This document shows positions 21,776 through 34,600 of a stretch of 64,000 nt of DNA, one piece after another; the first letter of the stretch is position 1, and every line of letters begins with the position of its first letter. The DNA is from Branchiostoma lanceolatum (taxonomy: Eukaryota; Chordata; Leptocardii; Amphioxiformes; Branchiostomatidae). The stretch is from contig NC_089724.1 in the NCBI RefSeq assembly GCF_035083965.1, positions 28,735,435 to 28,799,434 on the forward strand. The letters run 5' to 3'. The translations under genes and the position numbers were made by a program. The notes under the pieces were generated by a model. That model was not told the origin of the DNA and did not search any database. It saw only the letters and a program-made list of their open reading frames with translations.

Positions 21776-22617
21776 TCTGCAACTTTTCATCCTTTCATTC
21801 TATACACGTGAGAGGGTTCAATGCAGGATATGAGACGCGTTAATCTTAACTCCGAGTTTGTTTTTAAATCTGTGGCTCGGCCGTCCCCCCCAAAAACTCC
21901 CGGTAGCCGCAGGGTGTCCCACGGGGCCCGAAAGTGAAGTGATGTTATCAAGGGTATGGTCCTCTTTGTGTTTGGTCACTCAGCTGGTTGCCCACTTTGA
22001 AAAGAGAATAATGCATAGTACACTATAGTGTACTCCAAGTCTAGTGTGTCCAGTCCATTATTCTATTGCTGCCCACCTTAAACATGTGCGTGTCAGGAGT
22101 ACAAATATGTACCTTGGCATAGGAACACTACTAGCACATTTCAATGTAAGGTAAAGACTTCATTTCTGCCAAGGAGCAACATTTGATACGTTAATCGAAC
22201 TTAAGACGTTAATCGTTTTTCGGCATTTGTATTTTTTCTGACTAAAAGTGCATGCGAACTAACAGTGGCTTCACTTGTTTTCTCGTCACTTGTGATGGGG
22301 GTTTGCACCTCTGGTTCTGAAGAATCAATAAAGAATGGTTGCTATGAAAGTCTGCGAACAAGGAATGTTGCTATGCAGTTTTGGCAGGCTAGACAACGAG
22401 AGGTGTCAATATTTTCGAACTAGTTGAAGAAAGGTTACTAACGAGGACTCCAGAAACAAGGAAGGTTGCTAACGAATTACTATCTGGGGGAACTTCCCAG
22501 AAAAAGTCTCACTGAAACCATTTGGGACAAGGAAACAGCCTCTCAGTTCGAGGAGGCATACTGTCGCAAGAAGTACTGAGTACAACTGAGCGGTCGGAAA
22601 TCTAATAGAAAGTGCCC

Positions 22618-25600
22618 ATGGCCTTGCCGGCTAAAACGTTCTGCCCTCTGTTCATCTACCTAGTCTTGACAGGTGAGTGTATTTGTCACAGTAGAGATTG
22701 GAATCCAGTAGAGTCCGGAACTCTACTAGTAGAGATTGGAATTCCAATCTCTACTAGTAGAGTTCTGGATTCTACTAGTTGAGATTGGAATTCCAATCTC
22801 TACTAGTAGAGTTCCGGACTTTACTGGATTCCAATCTCTACTGTGACATATTCAAACACATTGAAACCTGAACGTGAATTGACGTGAATCTGATATGTCG
22901 TTGCCTCACTAGGGTACTTTCAAACATCGCGGTCCCTTATTGGGTACACTTCCTCATGTTGTGCTATTTGATGTCAGTTGCATAGTGTGGCACTCTAAGT
23001 ACGTTAAGCGGACTTTGATGAAAGCTACAGAACAATGTAAACAACAGATGTCTAAATATCTAATGTTAGTATCAAAAGGATGTGTGTGATTAAGGCCCTC
23101 TTACCACTAGACGGCGATCGCCCAGTTGGCAACTTGACTAGCCGGCGATCGCCCAGTTGGCAACTTGATTAGAAGCTTTTTAATTCAGTTAGTGGAACTT
23201 CGTCCTTGATCATATTTGCGTTTCGTTATCTTTTCGATCATAATTCTATATCTTGTATCTTCATTCCAATTATGAAATCAAGGATTACACAAATATAATT
23301 TTGGTCTCACTGAGGAGGCTGTCGACAAGGAAGGTTGCTAGGGATATCGGTGGCGGCCACTTGGGAGGAATATCTATATACTTCCTTAAAATAATTGTTG
23401 TTGCAAGTGACGACATTGCGTAAAGGAATGTTGCTTTGTAGGTACCAGTTAGACTTCGTGAAAAAAAGGTAGTTGTTCAGAATCCTGGCCTTGAGCCATG
23501 GCCAGCAACCGTACGTTAGCCCTCATTCATACAACTAGAGTAGATTTTTAGCTCAGTGCTATATTTTTGTCGACGCATTAGGGGCCAGCCTTTTACTATT
23601 ATAGTATACGTCTGGCAAGAATTCTTGGACTTCATCGGGTATTTCTGTAATGACCGTGGACTCCTTATTTCTTTGGACGCCATGAATCGAGAAGCTGTGG
23701 ATGAATCCTAATGATATTTGTTAGATGGGTAGAACATTTGATAACTTCCGTTAGGGACATACTATGGTCGTTTTTGGGTGGTAGATGGCTCCTGTGACCG
23801 AGAGTTAGTGGTGTTTAGGTCCTCTAGCGGCATTTTTTAAAGTGCAGGGGCCGATTTTGTTTCAGACGTTGGAAGGGAAATACTCAAGAACAGGTTGGCG
23901 AATAATCATGATTTGGTATGCAGATAGCTTAAGTGATGATCTCCATAATTAGATGTGTATAATGTAAATCAGTATCTAATTTACATAACCAATTAGGAAA
24001 AGCTGTAACCCCGCTTAAGGTTCCGGGTCGGAGTTCAATTGTGACCGGGGTTGGGTCATGACCCGGTAATCTGCCGGAAGTGCGTGGTCGTCACCCTGAT
24101 TTCTGCCCGAGATTGCTTGGTGATGGTTTTAGCTGTGCATAAATATTTTGAATCATCTGAAAAGCCCGTGAGTTGTGGTATTTTTGGGCGCGGTGCAGTT
24201 GGTTCGCTATCGAAGCCTTTTTTTGTATTAGTCCGCGGCCGTTGATGCGGTTTTCTCGCCTGATGACCCAAATAGCATCGTTTTTAATGCATTTTCACCG
24301 AATTTGCGTCATCGGAGATTGCGAAAAAGTTATCACATGACTTTTTTATTTTTTTCATTTTTCAGAGACACCATTTACAGAGCTTTCTCAACATATATGC
24401 CGTGACCCCAGGAAAACTCTTTTTTTTTCCGAGCAGGTTCGATCAAAAAAGTGTAAAAAAATGATAATTTTCGGGTCCAAAATTTACATTTTACCATGGT
24501 TTCTACCCAAAATAAAGGGACAACGGACAATACCGATAAATACATCGGAAAGCAGCAGAAAACCGCTTTTCGCCCATGTGATTACATTTTCCGTCCTACT
24601 TTTCTTGGCGGAATTGTAGACCGTCGACCTGAGGCTGTCGGCCTACATTCGAAATCGTAAATAAACTCCGGTCCGAGACCTGAATGTCATGATAGGGCTC
24701 TTAGACATGTGAATATATAACTGAGAAAGAGAGGAATGTCAACAGATATCAATTATGCAAATGCTGGCCGTTGTAGTATTTTCGATATCATGAAAGCCTT
24801 TTCGTCTGGTATTCTAGGTACTAGTATTTGCCACACAACAGATTATTACTCTGCACACAAGAAAACCATTGTCTTCCACGCATTTATCAAGTTTTTATAA
24901 GGATTTTTTTTCTTCTATGGTAGATTTCTACCGCAAATAATTTCGGGGTAGAAATATACCCCAGGTGTACAAATTAGTCAGTTTTGCGACATACGCGCGT
25001 AACCTGTCCCACTGACAGCCAAGCGGAAGGTTGCTATGCAAGTCAACAATGAAGGTTGCTACCATGTCTTTACAAGTAGCAGTGATGCAGTGCGAGAAAA
25101 GGTTTCGTAGGGTATGTTTGCTTTGTGGTCAGGGACAGTCACAATGTTGGCAGAGTGCGTCCAAGCGATAAGAAAAAGCGGTGGACGACACCTAAGGGAC
25201 TGTACGATATTTAGCGGGGGGCTGGTGCAAAAGGGGCGAGGGCCATTGATTTTTTTTGGCCTGGGGGAGGGCCGATGAAATTATTCTTAAGCCGGGAGTT
25301 GACCATCGAAAACGACACTTTTCAATTTTAACAATTATTTTTCTCTCGTAATTCAAATCGGGGGAGCATTCCCCAGGCCCTCCTACGAAGCTCGCTCCTA
25401 GCCGTTTCCTATTCACCCACTAAGCCAATCTACTGATATAAGTCATGTATCAAGGCCATACAGAGGCAAATTAAAGTATATGTACATTTCTTGTTTTACT
25501 TCAGAAGGCTTTTCTTGCTGAGGTTCATCTCCAATAATCTGCAAGCTGTCTTCAGTGCACAATAGATAAAACACTGAGGGCCCTTATCCCGGAACCCTGG

Positions 25601-28600
25601 ATAATATCGTGGACTTAGACATGCATACGGCCCAAATCCTTCTTCTGGGTGTCCTGGCCGCTCTGTTAACGAACCACGAGACTCTCGCATTCAGGCGCCG
25701 TCGGCGTCGAAGATGTGACTGGCACTGGAACGGTTGGAGCGCCTGTAGCGCCCCTTGCGGAAACTCAGGCACGCAGACGCGCACAGCTAGCGGCTGTGGA
25801 GCCCCGGGGCCGCAGACTCAGGCCTGTAACCGGTTCTGTCACAACGGAGGGACACCCCTGGCTACCTCGTGCTCGTGTCCACCCGGATGGACAGGCACCT
25901 GCTGCGAACGTGAGTTTGAGTGATTCTTACCAGGATCCTGTAGGCGTTTATGTTCTCTGAGTCTCACTTCATGATGATTTTAGGGGAGTTGTGCAGTGAA
26001 TCTAAGTCGGTTGGTAGTAAATCTAAGTTGCTTTCCCTAGGGGCCTGCACTTGGCAGTGGAACGGTTGGAGCGCCTGTAGTGCCCCTTGTGGAAACTCAG
26101 GCACGCAGACGCGCACAGCTAGCGGCTGTGGAGCCCCGGGGCCACAGACTCAGGCCTGTAACCGGTTCTGTCATAACGGAGGAACACCGCTGACTTCGTC
26201 GTGTTGGTGTCCGCTCGAGTTTTGTGGCACCTGCTGCAAAAGCCGTGAGTTTCGTTTGTCTTCTCTGTCCCAAGTTTCTTTTTTTTTATACAAAAAGGTT
26301 CAAACAGAGCACGCCTTATGAAAGTCCTAAACGCAGAAATGACCTTTGAGCGTAATTAAAATCCTGTACATAATTACAGATATGACAGCATCCAACATTC
26401 TCTTGATTGAATCGTGTGAACAGCCTAACGACTGGACAGCGTAGAGGCGCTTTACGCAAACAGTCAGCAATACCCAATGAGGTGTTCACCGAGATTTTGA
26501 TTAAGGTGCTTCTGTTCAGTACCTTATGCTTGATTTATGCGGTCAATGGTCTGCTTGTTTGTTTCCCATACGTTCACGTTCATACATTGGGTGTAATCTG
26601 CTACAAACAACTTACCTGGTCACCGTCTGTTCAGCAGTACTAGTCCGTTTATTTCCTAATACCGTCCCGAATCCCTTTTGTCCGATTCATTAACACGTAA
26701 TTGTCCTTCATCGTGGACCACTGTATTCGACAGCATGTGCACTTTAATTTATTGACACAGACTCCTAAGTTCATGCAGACTCCACAAGCGTGGTATGTAA
26801 TTTAACTTTTCCGTGTTTACTTACCTTCTTCAAGTAACACATGAATGTCCTGTCCGTCTCGGTATTTTTTAATCCTTTTCAGTCCGAATAGTGTATTATG
26901 TGAGCAATATTTGCGGAACGGTCATGCAAAGACGCAAAATCTCGCACCGTGGAAGGTTGCATTGTCTAGGCACGCAACATATGACGGGGCTCCCTCTATC
27001 ATCGTAGACAAGCTCACAAGTTGTATTTGGTTAGCAGCTGTGTGTTTTAATTATGTTTGCTGCAGCATGTTTTCCAAATGACTGCTCAAATAAGTCTCTT
27101 CAATGGAACGTCAGTTCTTCGACAGCATGTCCACAACTCTACCTTTGCGTTTTTAACCAACCAACCAACCAACCGACTAACCAACCGACTAACCAACCGA
27201 CTAACCAACCAACCAACCAACCAACCAACCAACCAACCAACCAACCAATCAAGCATGATGAATGGTCATTAATTCTTGCCTTGGCTGGTTTGCACTCTCT
27301 GTTGTTCAACAACAAGGAAGTGTTCTACTCATAGACGCAATTTGTCGTGAATAATTAGTTGAATATTCATTTTGAAGCCTGTACAAGAAATGCTTAAGCA
27401 TTCATTCTAACGCTAGGTACACCCGTACCAAACTTCAAATCATATTAAGTTTCAAATAATAGCGTGAATGCCTATATTCATCGTATTTGGCCAAGAACTC
27501 AAGGAGACCAAGATGAGGAAAAAGCCTAAATAGCACGGAATGAACAATATGGTTCTTATCCTCAGTTGGGGATTGGAAATACTTCAGTATTACATGTATA
27601 TTTGTGTGGCATTAATTGGCAGAAAAATACGAACCAATTATATTTGCTTGGAAATCTGCCAACTCCAAGTTTGCCTTTTCGCCTGCAATTTTGTGAAGTT
27701 TGCCTCTCGCAAACAGCTGTCAACTTTAGGCGACAACATTTCCAGACGAAGAACAAAACGTGTTGAACTGTCGGCAGAAGAGAGAATAAAAGTTTCTACA
27801 GTGGATGAGTCACACAAGGAAGTGAGGATAGTATTGACTTGGTCTAGCCGCAAGTCACCGTCGAGGCTCTCGGTCTCCCTCTATGGCATGGCGTCTGTTG
27901 GGTCGTGTTTTTTTGTGTGTCGTGATTTTGTGAACAACTTCGTATTGTACAACAAGAGTTCTTTGGACCTATAACATCGTTGTATTTTCTCTGTATCTGC
28001 GAACGTTGTCAGACGGCAATTTAAACATTTCTTACGTTGCAAGATAACAACGAATGCTGAAGGAGTGGTCTCCCAAACAATTCTCCCAGTTTTTTGCAAT
28101 ATCTTATTCGCATGAATAATGAGGAAAGTTTATAAAGCAGCTGTATTCCATTATAGGAATCTCAAACACAGGACATATGTAACTGGGAAAGAGATGAATA
28201 TCGATAGATATCAATCGTGAAGATTAATACCTAATTTGCATAATTATTGAAAAATACTATAAATCCATAGTTCCAATTTCATTTTGACCCACCAACAAAA
28301 CTACAGCGTTTAACATGCAGGACACAGACTTTGCACAACATCTAACCTAGTTATGCTGTCCTGTTGTGCTTAGCTCTCAATTATGCCGGTGCCCGTAGGG
28401 GGTGTAGTCCCGGTCGGGTTCCGAAGCCACAAATTTATCAAAGTGGACTGCTGGTGTACGCACGATTAGCTCATTAGCTCAAGGCGTCTATTTATTTCAG
28501 GTTCCCGTGTTTAAGTCCAATTTAAAATGATTCAGGGTCCCAGCCGGGTCCAAAAATTTGTTACAGGGTCCCGCGTTGATTTTAAGTCGATTTAAAAGGA

Positions 28601-31600
28601 TTCGGGGTCCCGGCCGGGCCCCAAAAGAACCCGGAAGCTGCATGGTGTCCCACTTTTTCCAATTGGGACTTAAGCATAACTCGACGGGCTACCCTTATTT
28701 TGATAAATATTCTGGTTCGCTTTCGGGCTAAAGCCGCACATTATACTTCGGTTACACGATAGCCATCCAAATTTATTTCGCTTTTCACTGTTTATTGTAG
28801 CCGTGGTGCTCGGTGATCCATGTACCGACTACGTGGCCCTTGACGAACCTTCGAGAAGCGCCGGCAGCGTCGCGAGTCCAGGCGACCCGTTACGGAGTGA
28901 CAGCGGCCTGAGGACCCAGTGGTACCGGTTCGTCAGCCCAGCGGGAGGAGAGATCCCAACGGACTGCTCTCTTCTGTCTCCGAGCAGCTGCTCAACGGTG
29001 GGACCTGTTTGGATGAAAGGTGAGTCACTCAGAATTGCTTGTTTTTACATCTTGACGACATTTTTCTTGTGACTAGTGGCACATGAATTGACAGAGCTCA
29101 AAGTTCCCTTGGTGTTTCATCAGCGAGATTTTAGGATGCAGGGAGTGCTTCCTAGCCATTAGCCATTCGTCTAGCCATGTAAATCCCGAGTGTGTCTTCA
29201 GTTCACAGACGATTACACCAGGGCGAACCCTTAATCTCATGCGTTGACTTTTTTTCGAGGTGTAGGTACAGTGCCGCAAACGACCACCGTACCACCGTAC
29301 CGCTCAAACCATTTCTGGCTATATGGTCTTATGTGATAAAAGAAACAGCAGTTGTATCAATCACTGTTGATCAACAGTACTAGTTTGCAGATTCTCCATT
29401 ATTTTGACATTAGCACGGAATATGTCATCGAAGAATGAGTAGTTCAATTTGTTATTAGAAAAAAATAATGATGCTCAAAATTAATCCAACTTGAATCATG
29501 TAAAACCTAAGATAGTCATTTTGTTGTAGTGAATAGTTTTATGCCATACTTATGTCTTGTTCTATGTTTACTGCTGTTGCCATACTTTGCACCAGCTACA
29601 ATAGTCGCGCAATAAAGTTCTTCTTCTTTAAAAAAGAAATTGATCCAGAACCATGTATGAGAAACCTAATAGTGTGCTTCATCATATATGGCAGGTTCTC
29701 TCCCTACCATATCTGACGGTGAAGCCACAAGGCAAGCATGTCGCAGGTCGCTCAGTAGTGGAGATTGTGAGGCCAACTGTTGGGACATCAAGGTCAAGAA
29801 ATGTCCTGAGTCTCCTGAGCCGTTCTATGTCTATCTCTTACCTCCCACACCTGGCTCTGATGAAGCATACTGCGCAGGTGAGCCTAAGACCCATTGCCAA
29901 AAGCCCTGAATTCTATGAGACCCCTGGGATAACATTAGTCATTTTCCCAACAGAAGCTCGAATCCCTGACCTCGAAATCCAAAAACGATATGGTACACCA
30001 GTGTGCACCATTTGCTAAAATTATAATTGAAAAGTTTTTCATATCATATGGCAAAATCCTCCACTAAAGTCCTATAGATCCTACCCATATGATATGTATA
30101 AAGGAGCAATGCAGTAAAGTCGTGAATACAATAGTAATGAGATCGTCAATAACTAGTACTGTAAACAGCTAAGTTTGAACAGGATTGCCATAAGAATTAG
30201 CCATGCTGATACAATACTTACAATCCCGTGAATATTACAAAGCACTTGATGAGAAAACCCATGTAAATGATTTAATTGATTTCATCGAAAGGAACTGAAG
30301 TGCCTTGCCCGGCAGGACAGAGCTCAGAGAACTACGGCTACACACCTGGCTGCTCGGGTAAGACTTTATATGGCTTGTGATCGAGTTGGAAGTGTTTAGA
30401 CTTCATTGGCATATTCCTATGTATAAATTGGACTGCTCTTCCTTTTTATCTCTACGTTTTGGTATGAATTGATCCATGACAAACATCAGACGTCGCAGTT
30501 GAAAATGTGTCAAATAGTGCTGCGTACCGGTACTGTGTACCGGTACTGTACCGTAAAATTGATTAGGTACAGGTCCAAAATACCGAATCATGAAGTACCA
30601 GTACTGTACCGAAATAAATTTACACCAAGTATGTGCTTATTTTGTGACTAATCTCCTAACCTCATGGCCTCATGTAACACCAAATGTGACAAAAGTGACC
30701 TTGGAACAGCGTAACTAATATGCAACAGATCATTCAGGCAGGCTGGGAATTGCTAGCAAGGCTAATGGAGTTTGGCGGTAGGAAACCTAGTTATGTTCTT
30801 TGAATAAAGATACTGACAAGTTTTAAACCGTTTATTTATGTTTCTATAACTATTGAAGAAGTTCAGAAAAACACATGTAAATTTTTCAACTTGTTCAGGT
30901 ACAGGTACAGGTCCGGACCTGTACCTAATCCTCTGTACCGGTACCTGTACCTGATGTTACGTTTAGGTACGCAGCACTAGTGTCAAATTATGAAACTGCG
31001 TTCCAATCTCAATACACAGGGAATTGTCCGGCCAGAAGTGCGTCTTAATCTGAACTAGGTGTAAAAAAACAGTGATGCCAAATTAATCTGATGTTAGTAT
31101 GCACATTTCTCAATGGTCATGCTACAGTACAGTACGATATATTTATCACCTCATGCAAAACTAGTTATTTTGTGTGTTCTGATGACTTTCAGAACTGAGT
31201 CAGCTTACAGATGTGATTTTTGTGGCATAGACTGCCATTCTCGTATAGGGCTGTTTAGCCATAGTCGATGCTGTTGTGAATTAGGATTTTACCATGGTCA
31301 ATAGTGACAGACGGAGGCCATATATAACTAAGAACAAGTTGTCACAAATTGCGAATCGAATCAGGAAGACATAACCGCACCCCTCTAGAGCAAAGAATCT
31401 GCCAATTTTGTAGTCTAGGTAAAGTAGAAGACGAAGTACATTTTATTGTTGACTGTCCTTTGTATGATAGCGATAGAATAATTCTTTTCAGTTATGTGTT
31501 AAGTAAATTCCCCCACTTTAGATACCTGAATAGTAGAGAGAAATTTATATTTCTTGCAGCCTTTGATAGACCAACTCTTACCAATCACACAGCCTCCTAC

Positions 31601-34600
31601 ATTTATACAATTACCAAGAAGCGAGAGGAAGTCGAAAATACTAGAGTATGCTAGATGTTTATGTACAGTAATACTCGTGAATATGTATGTATTTGTTAAC
31701 ATGTGACCTGTGCTTAGCCCAGTGGGGCAAACATGTACAATAAAGGTCTTCATTCATTATTATGATGACTTTCAATTAATCCGTGCAATCTACAAGGAAA
31801 GAAAGAGACGATGTTGCGTTTTGATGATGGTTTTGATAATGATATTGCAAACTTTCAAACGCAGCTGATTTCCCCAACATAACGACCAACCCACGACTGA
31901 CCAACGGCATGGAACCCTTCCAAGTCGTGCTGTTCTGTGACTTCGACCGCCCACCATGGGACAACCTGACGATCGAGGTCTTCTGGGTTGCCGACAACAG
32001 CCCCATCTTCGAAGATGTGTTACAAAATGAAGAGAGCAGATCAATCTTGAAACAAGTTGATCTGAAAGCTGGAATGGGAAGGACGGTAAGAAATCAGTAC
32101 ACGAGATAACAGCTACTCAGTTTCTTGAGTAACTGTTATCTTGTGTCGACGGTTAGAAATGTTTTCACCATTCCATTTCATAACATAAGGCACACCTGTT
32201 TTTAACGTAACGTTAATGAATAATGAATGAATACTACTGGATAGAATACAGAGACTAAGACAGATGTTTCTAAATGTGTCGAATGTTAACGTTAGAGAAA
32301 GTATTAGACTCCTGCCCAATGTATTTACTGTAGAGGGTTTTGCTTTTGGTACAGGTTTGCTTGATTGAAACCACCGCCAAAGGTTTATGACTAGTTTATC
32401 ACTGAAAAAGAAACTATATTTATGTCACATGCACAAAACATACACATGTTGAAAAAGGAAATATATTTATGTCACATGCACATAACATACACATGTTTAT
32501 TTTTGAGCGTCACGCAAGTATTATTCACTCAATATTTTTCAGATAGTCTGCAAAGTCCGTGGCAGGTATAAAAGCGGAGGAGCCCCTGGCACGATGGAAA
32601 TCAGCAACGAGTTCTACGCCGGAGTAAAGGTATCTAGAATGTCTTGCTCCGATAAACGCAGCAATGTTCTTGTTGTTGGAGAAATAGATTATTCTATACA
32701 ACCAAACGTTTTCAAACCCACATTCAGACACTGCAACCGGACTCGCTGGAACCTGATGAAGCTATCTGCTAACGAATTTTTATACGATGACAGTTCAATG
32801 AACATTTGCCCTGACCCACTTACGACTTTTCTAGAAGACTGAAATTTCACATGTACGTATAATGATACATATCTCAATAGGATACATGTTTGCGTTTTGT
32901 GTTTCTTGGATTTGTGCTTTCAACCGTTTTTCTTTCACAGCTTCTACGGCGAAGTGAGGTGTGATGGTGCCATATGGTGGGACCAGTTAAATACAGAGAT
33001 AGAGAAGAAGGAAACTTGTACACAACTACACACGCTTCTGATACTGTTATTTCCCGTTACAGATCCTTACGCAGGATATTTTGCTCGAGGAGGGAGGAGA
33101 GACAAAGAACATACAGCTTCAACCTACGCTGCCGCTGGTCTGCACCGAATTTTCATCGCTCTGGGATATCACGTGCCAGCTATCAGTACAGATTGTATTC
33201 AAGACCGACGATGCTTCTGCGGACAACAAGTGTGAGGGAAGTGTGCAAAGTAATGCTGTTCAGGAGACCTGCAGCCTTCAGTTCGATAAGGACACTTGGA
33301 CCGGGATCGTTGAGTTTCCAGTGAAGGCCGTCAGTGACTGCATGGCAGGCGGGTCGAAGCGCATGAAGATTGGATTCAACCCGTTTTCCGCTGATCCTGC
33401 TCCTCTGTGGGATGGGTACCAAATCGGGGACGTCTATGTAAGTTGACAATGATTTCTTTCACATAGAACGGTTGGTCTAACTTTGTAAACAGAAGGCCTG
33501 CGCGCGTGGTTGCACTCGGGGTATTATCTCTTACGCCCCCGTTTATTCCAGGACATGCCAGTCTGGATTTACCCATACACGGGGATTGATCCCGATTCGC
33601 GAATCCTGGTATGAACGATCGGAATCCGACTCAGAGGGGGATTAATCCCGACATTTGGGCCATTCATTGCAGAACTTGCGAATCGAGATCAATCCCCGTG
33701 CCTGAGTGAATCCCGCGTTCGCGAATCCTGGTATGAATCGGGTCTTACATTCTTCGCACCGACAGGCTCATGCGATGAAGAAACGTTTATCATTAGAAGC
33801 TACTCTACTCTAAAAAGGTGACATGAAATCACCAGGCAAGGTCTTTTTTAAAAAATTACAATCTTATGCATCCTATCGTAGTGAACGTCACTAAAATATA
33901 TATAACGCCACTTTTTGTATTTAGGTCACCACCTACAATAAAGATCCCGACGGGGATGTGGTGTGCAAATCTACGGGTGATCCTCACTACACCACTTTTG
34001 ACGGAAGGTAAGGAAAAATCTTAACATAACTTTTTTGAAATTGTGTACTTTGACAGTTGATTGAAAAGAAATGTCATGTGTCATATGTCTTGTGGTCCTA
34101 TTCAAAGAGATATCTAAAAAGGGCCCTTAAAAAAGGACATGTGATGAGTTTGCCCCAAACTACACGAGGCAGTGTATCAACTACTTGTTCAATAAATCGA
34201 TAAATCGATAACTCAATAAATCAATATAATTATGTTTATCCCCATGAACCAATCTATTAGTGTGAAATGTGAAAAGGAAGGGTAAGCTGAAAATATCATG
34301 AGAACCCTGCATGCAAAGATGAAAAAATCTGAAGTATTCCTTAGTAAAACAAAATGTATAACTTTTGAGCATCTGCAAGAGCATCTAACATATAGACGAC
34401 GTGTTAACCAAGTACAATGTGTCCATTTGTCTTAACATTGCGGCGAGTTTAGGGTATCCTCCTTGTCTATCATACTTATCCTTTTTTATCTATTACATTC
34501 TACCGTTAGGTACTATCATGTATACCAAGCTGGCACATTCACTCTGATGAAGCATCGGCTCCTCCCCATTGAGGTAGGTAGAGAATACGCCTACCATGTG

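Noticed and set aside
27540-27974. 144-codon open frame in the long VWDE-like intron
   Set aside because: No family recognised, several overlapping frames on both strands, no supporting signals.
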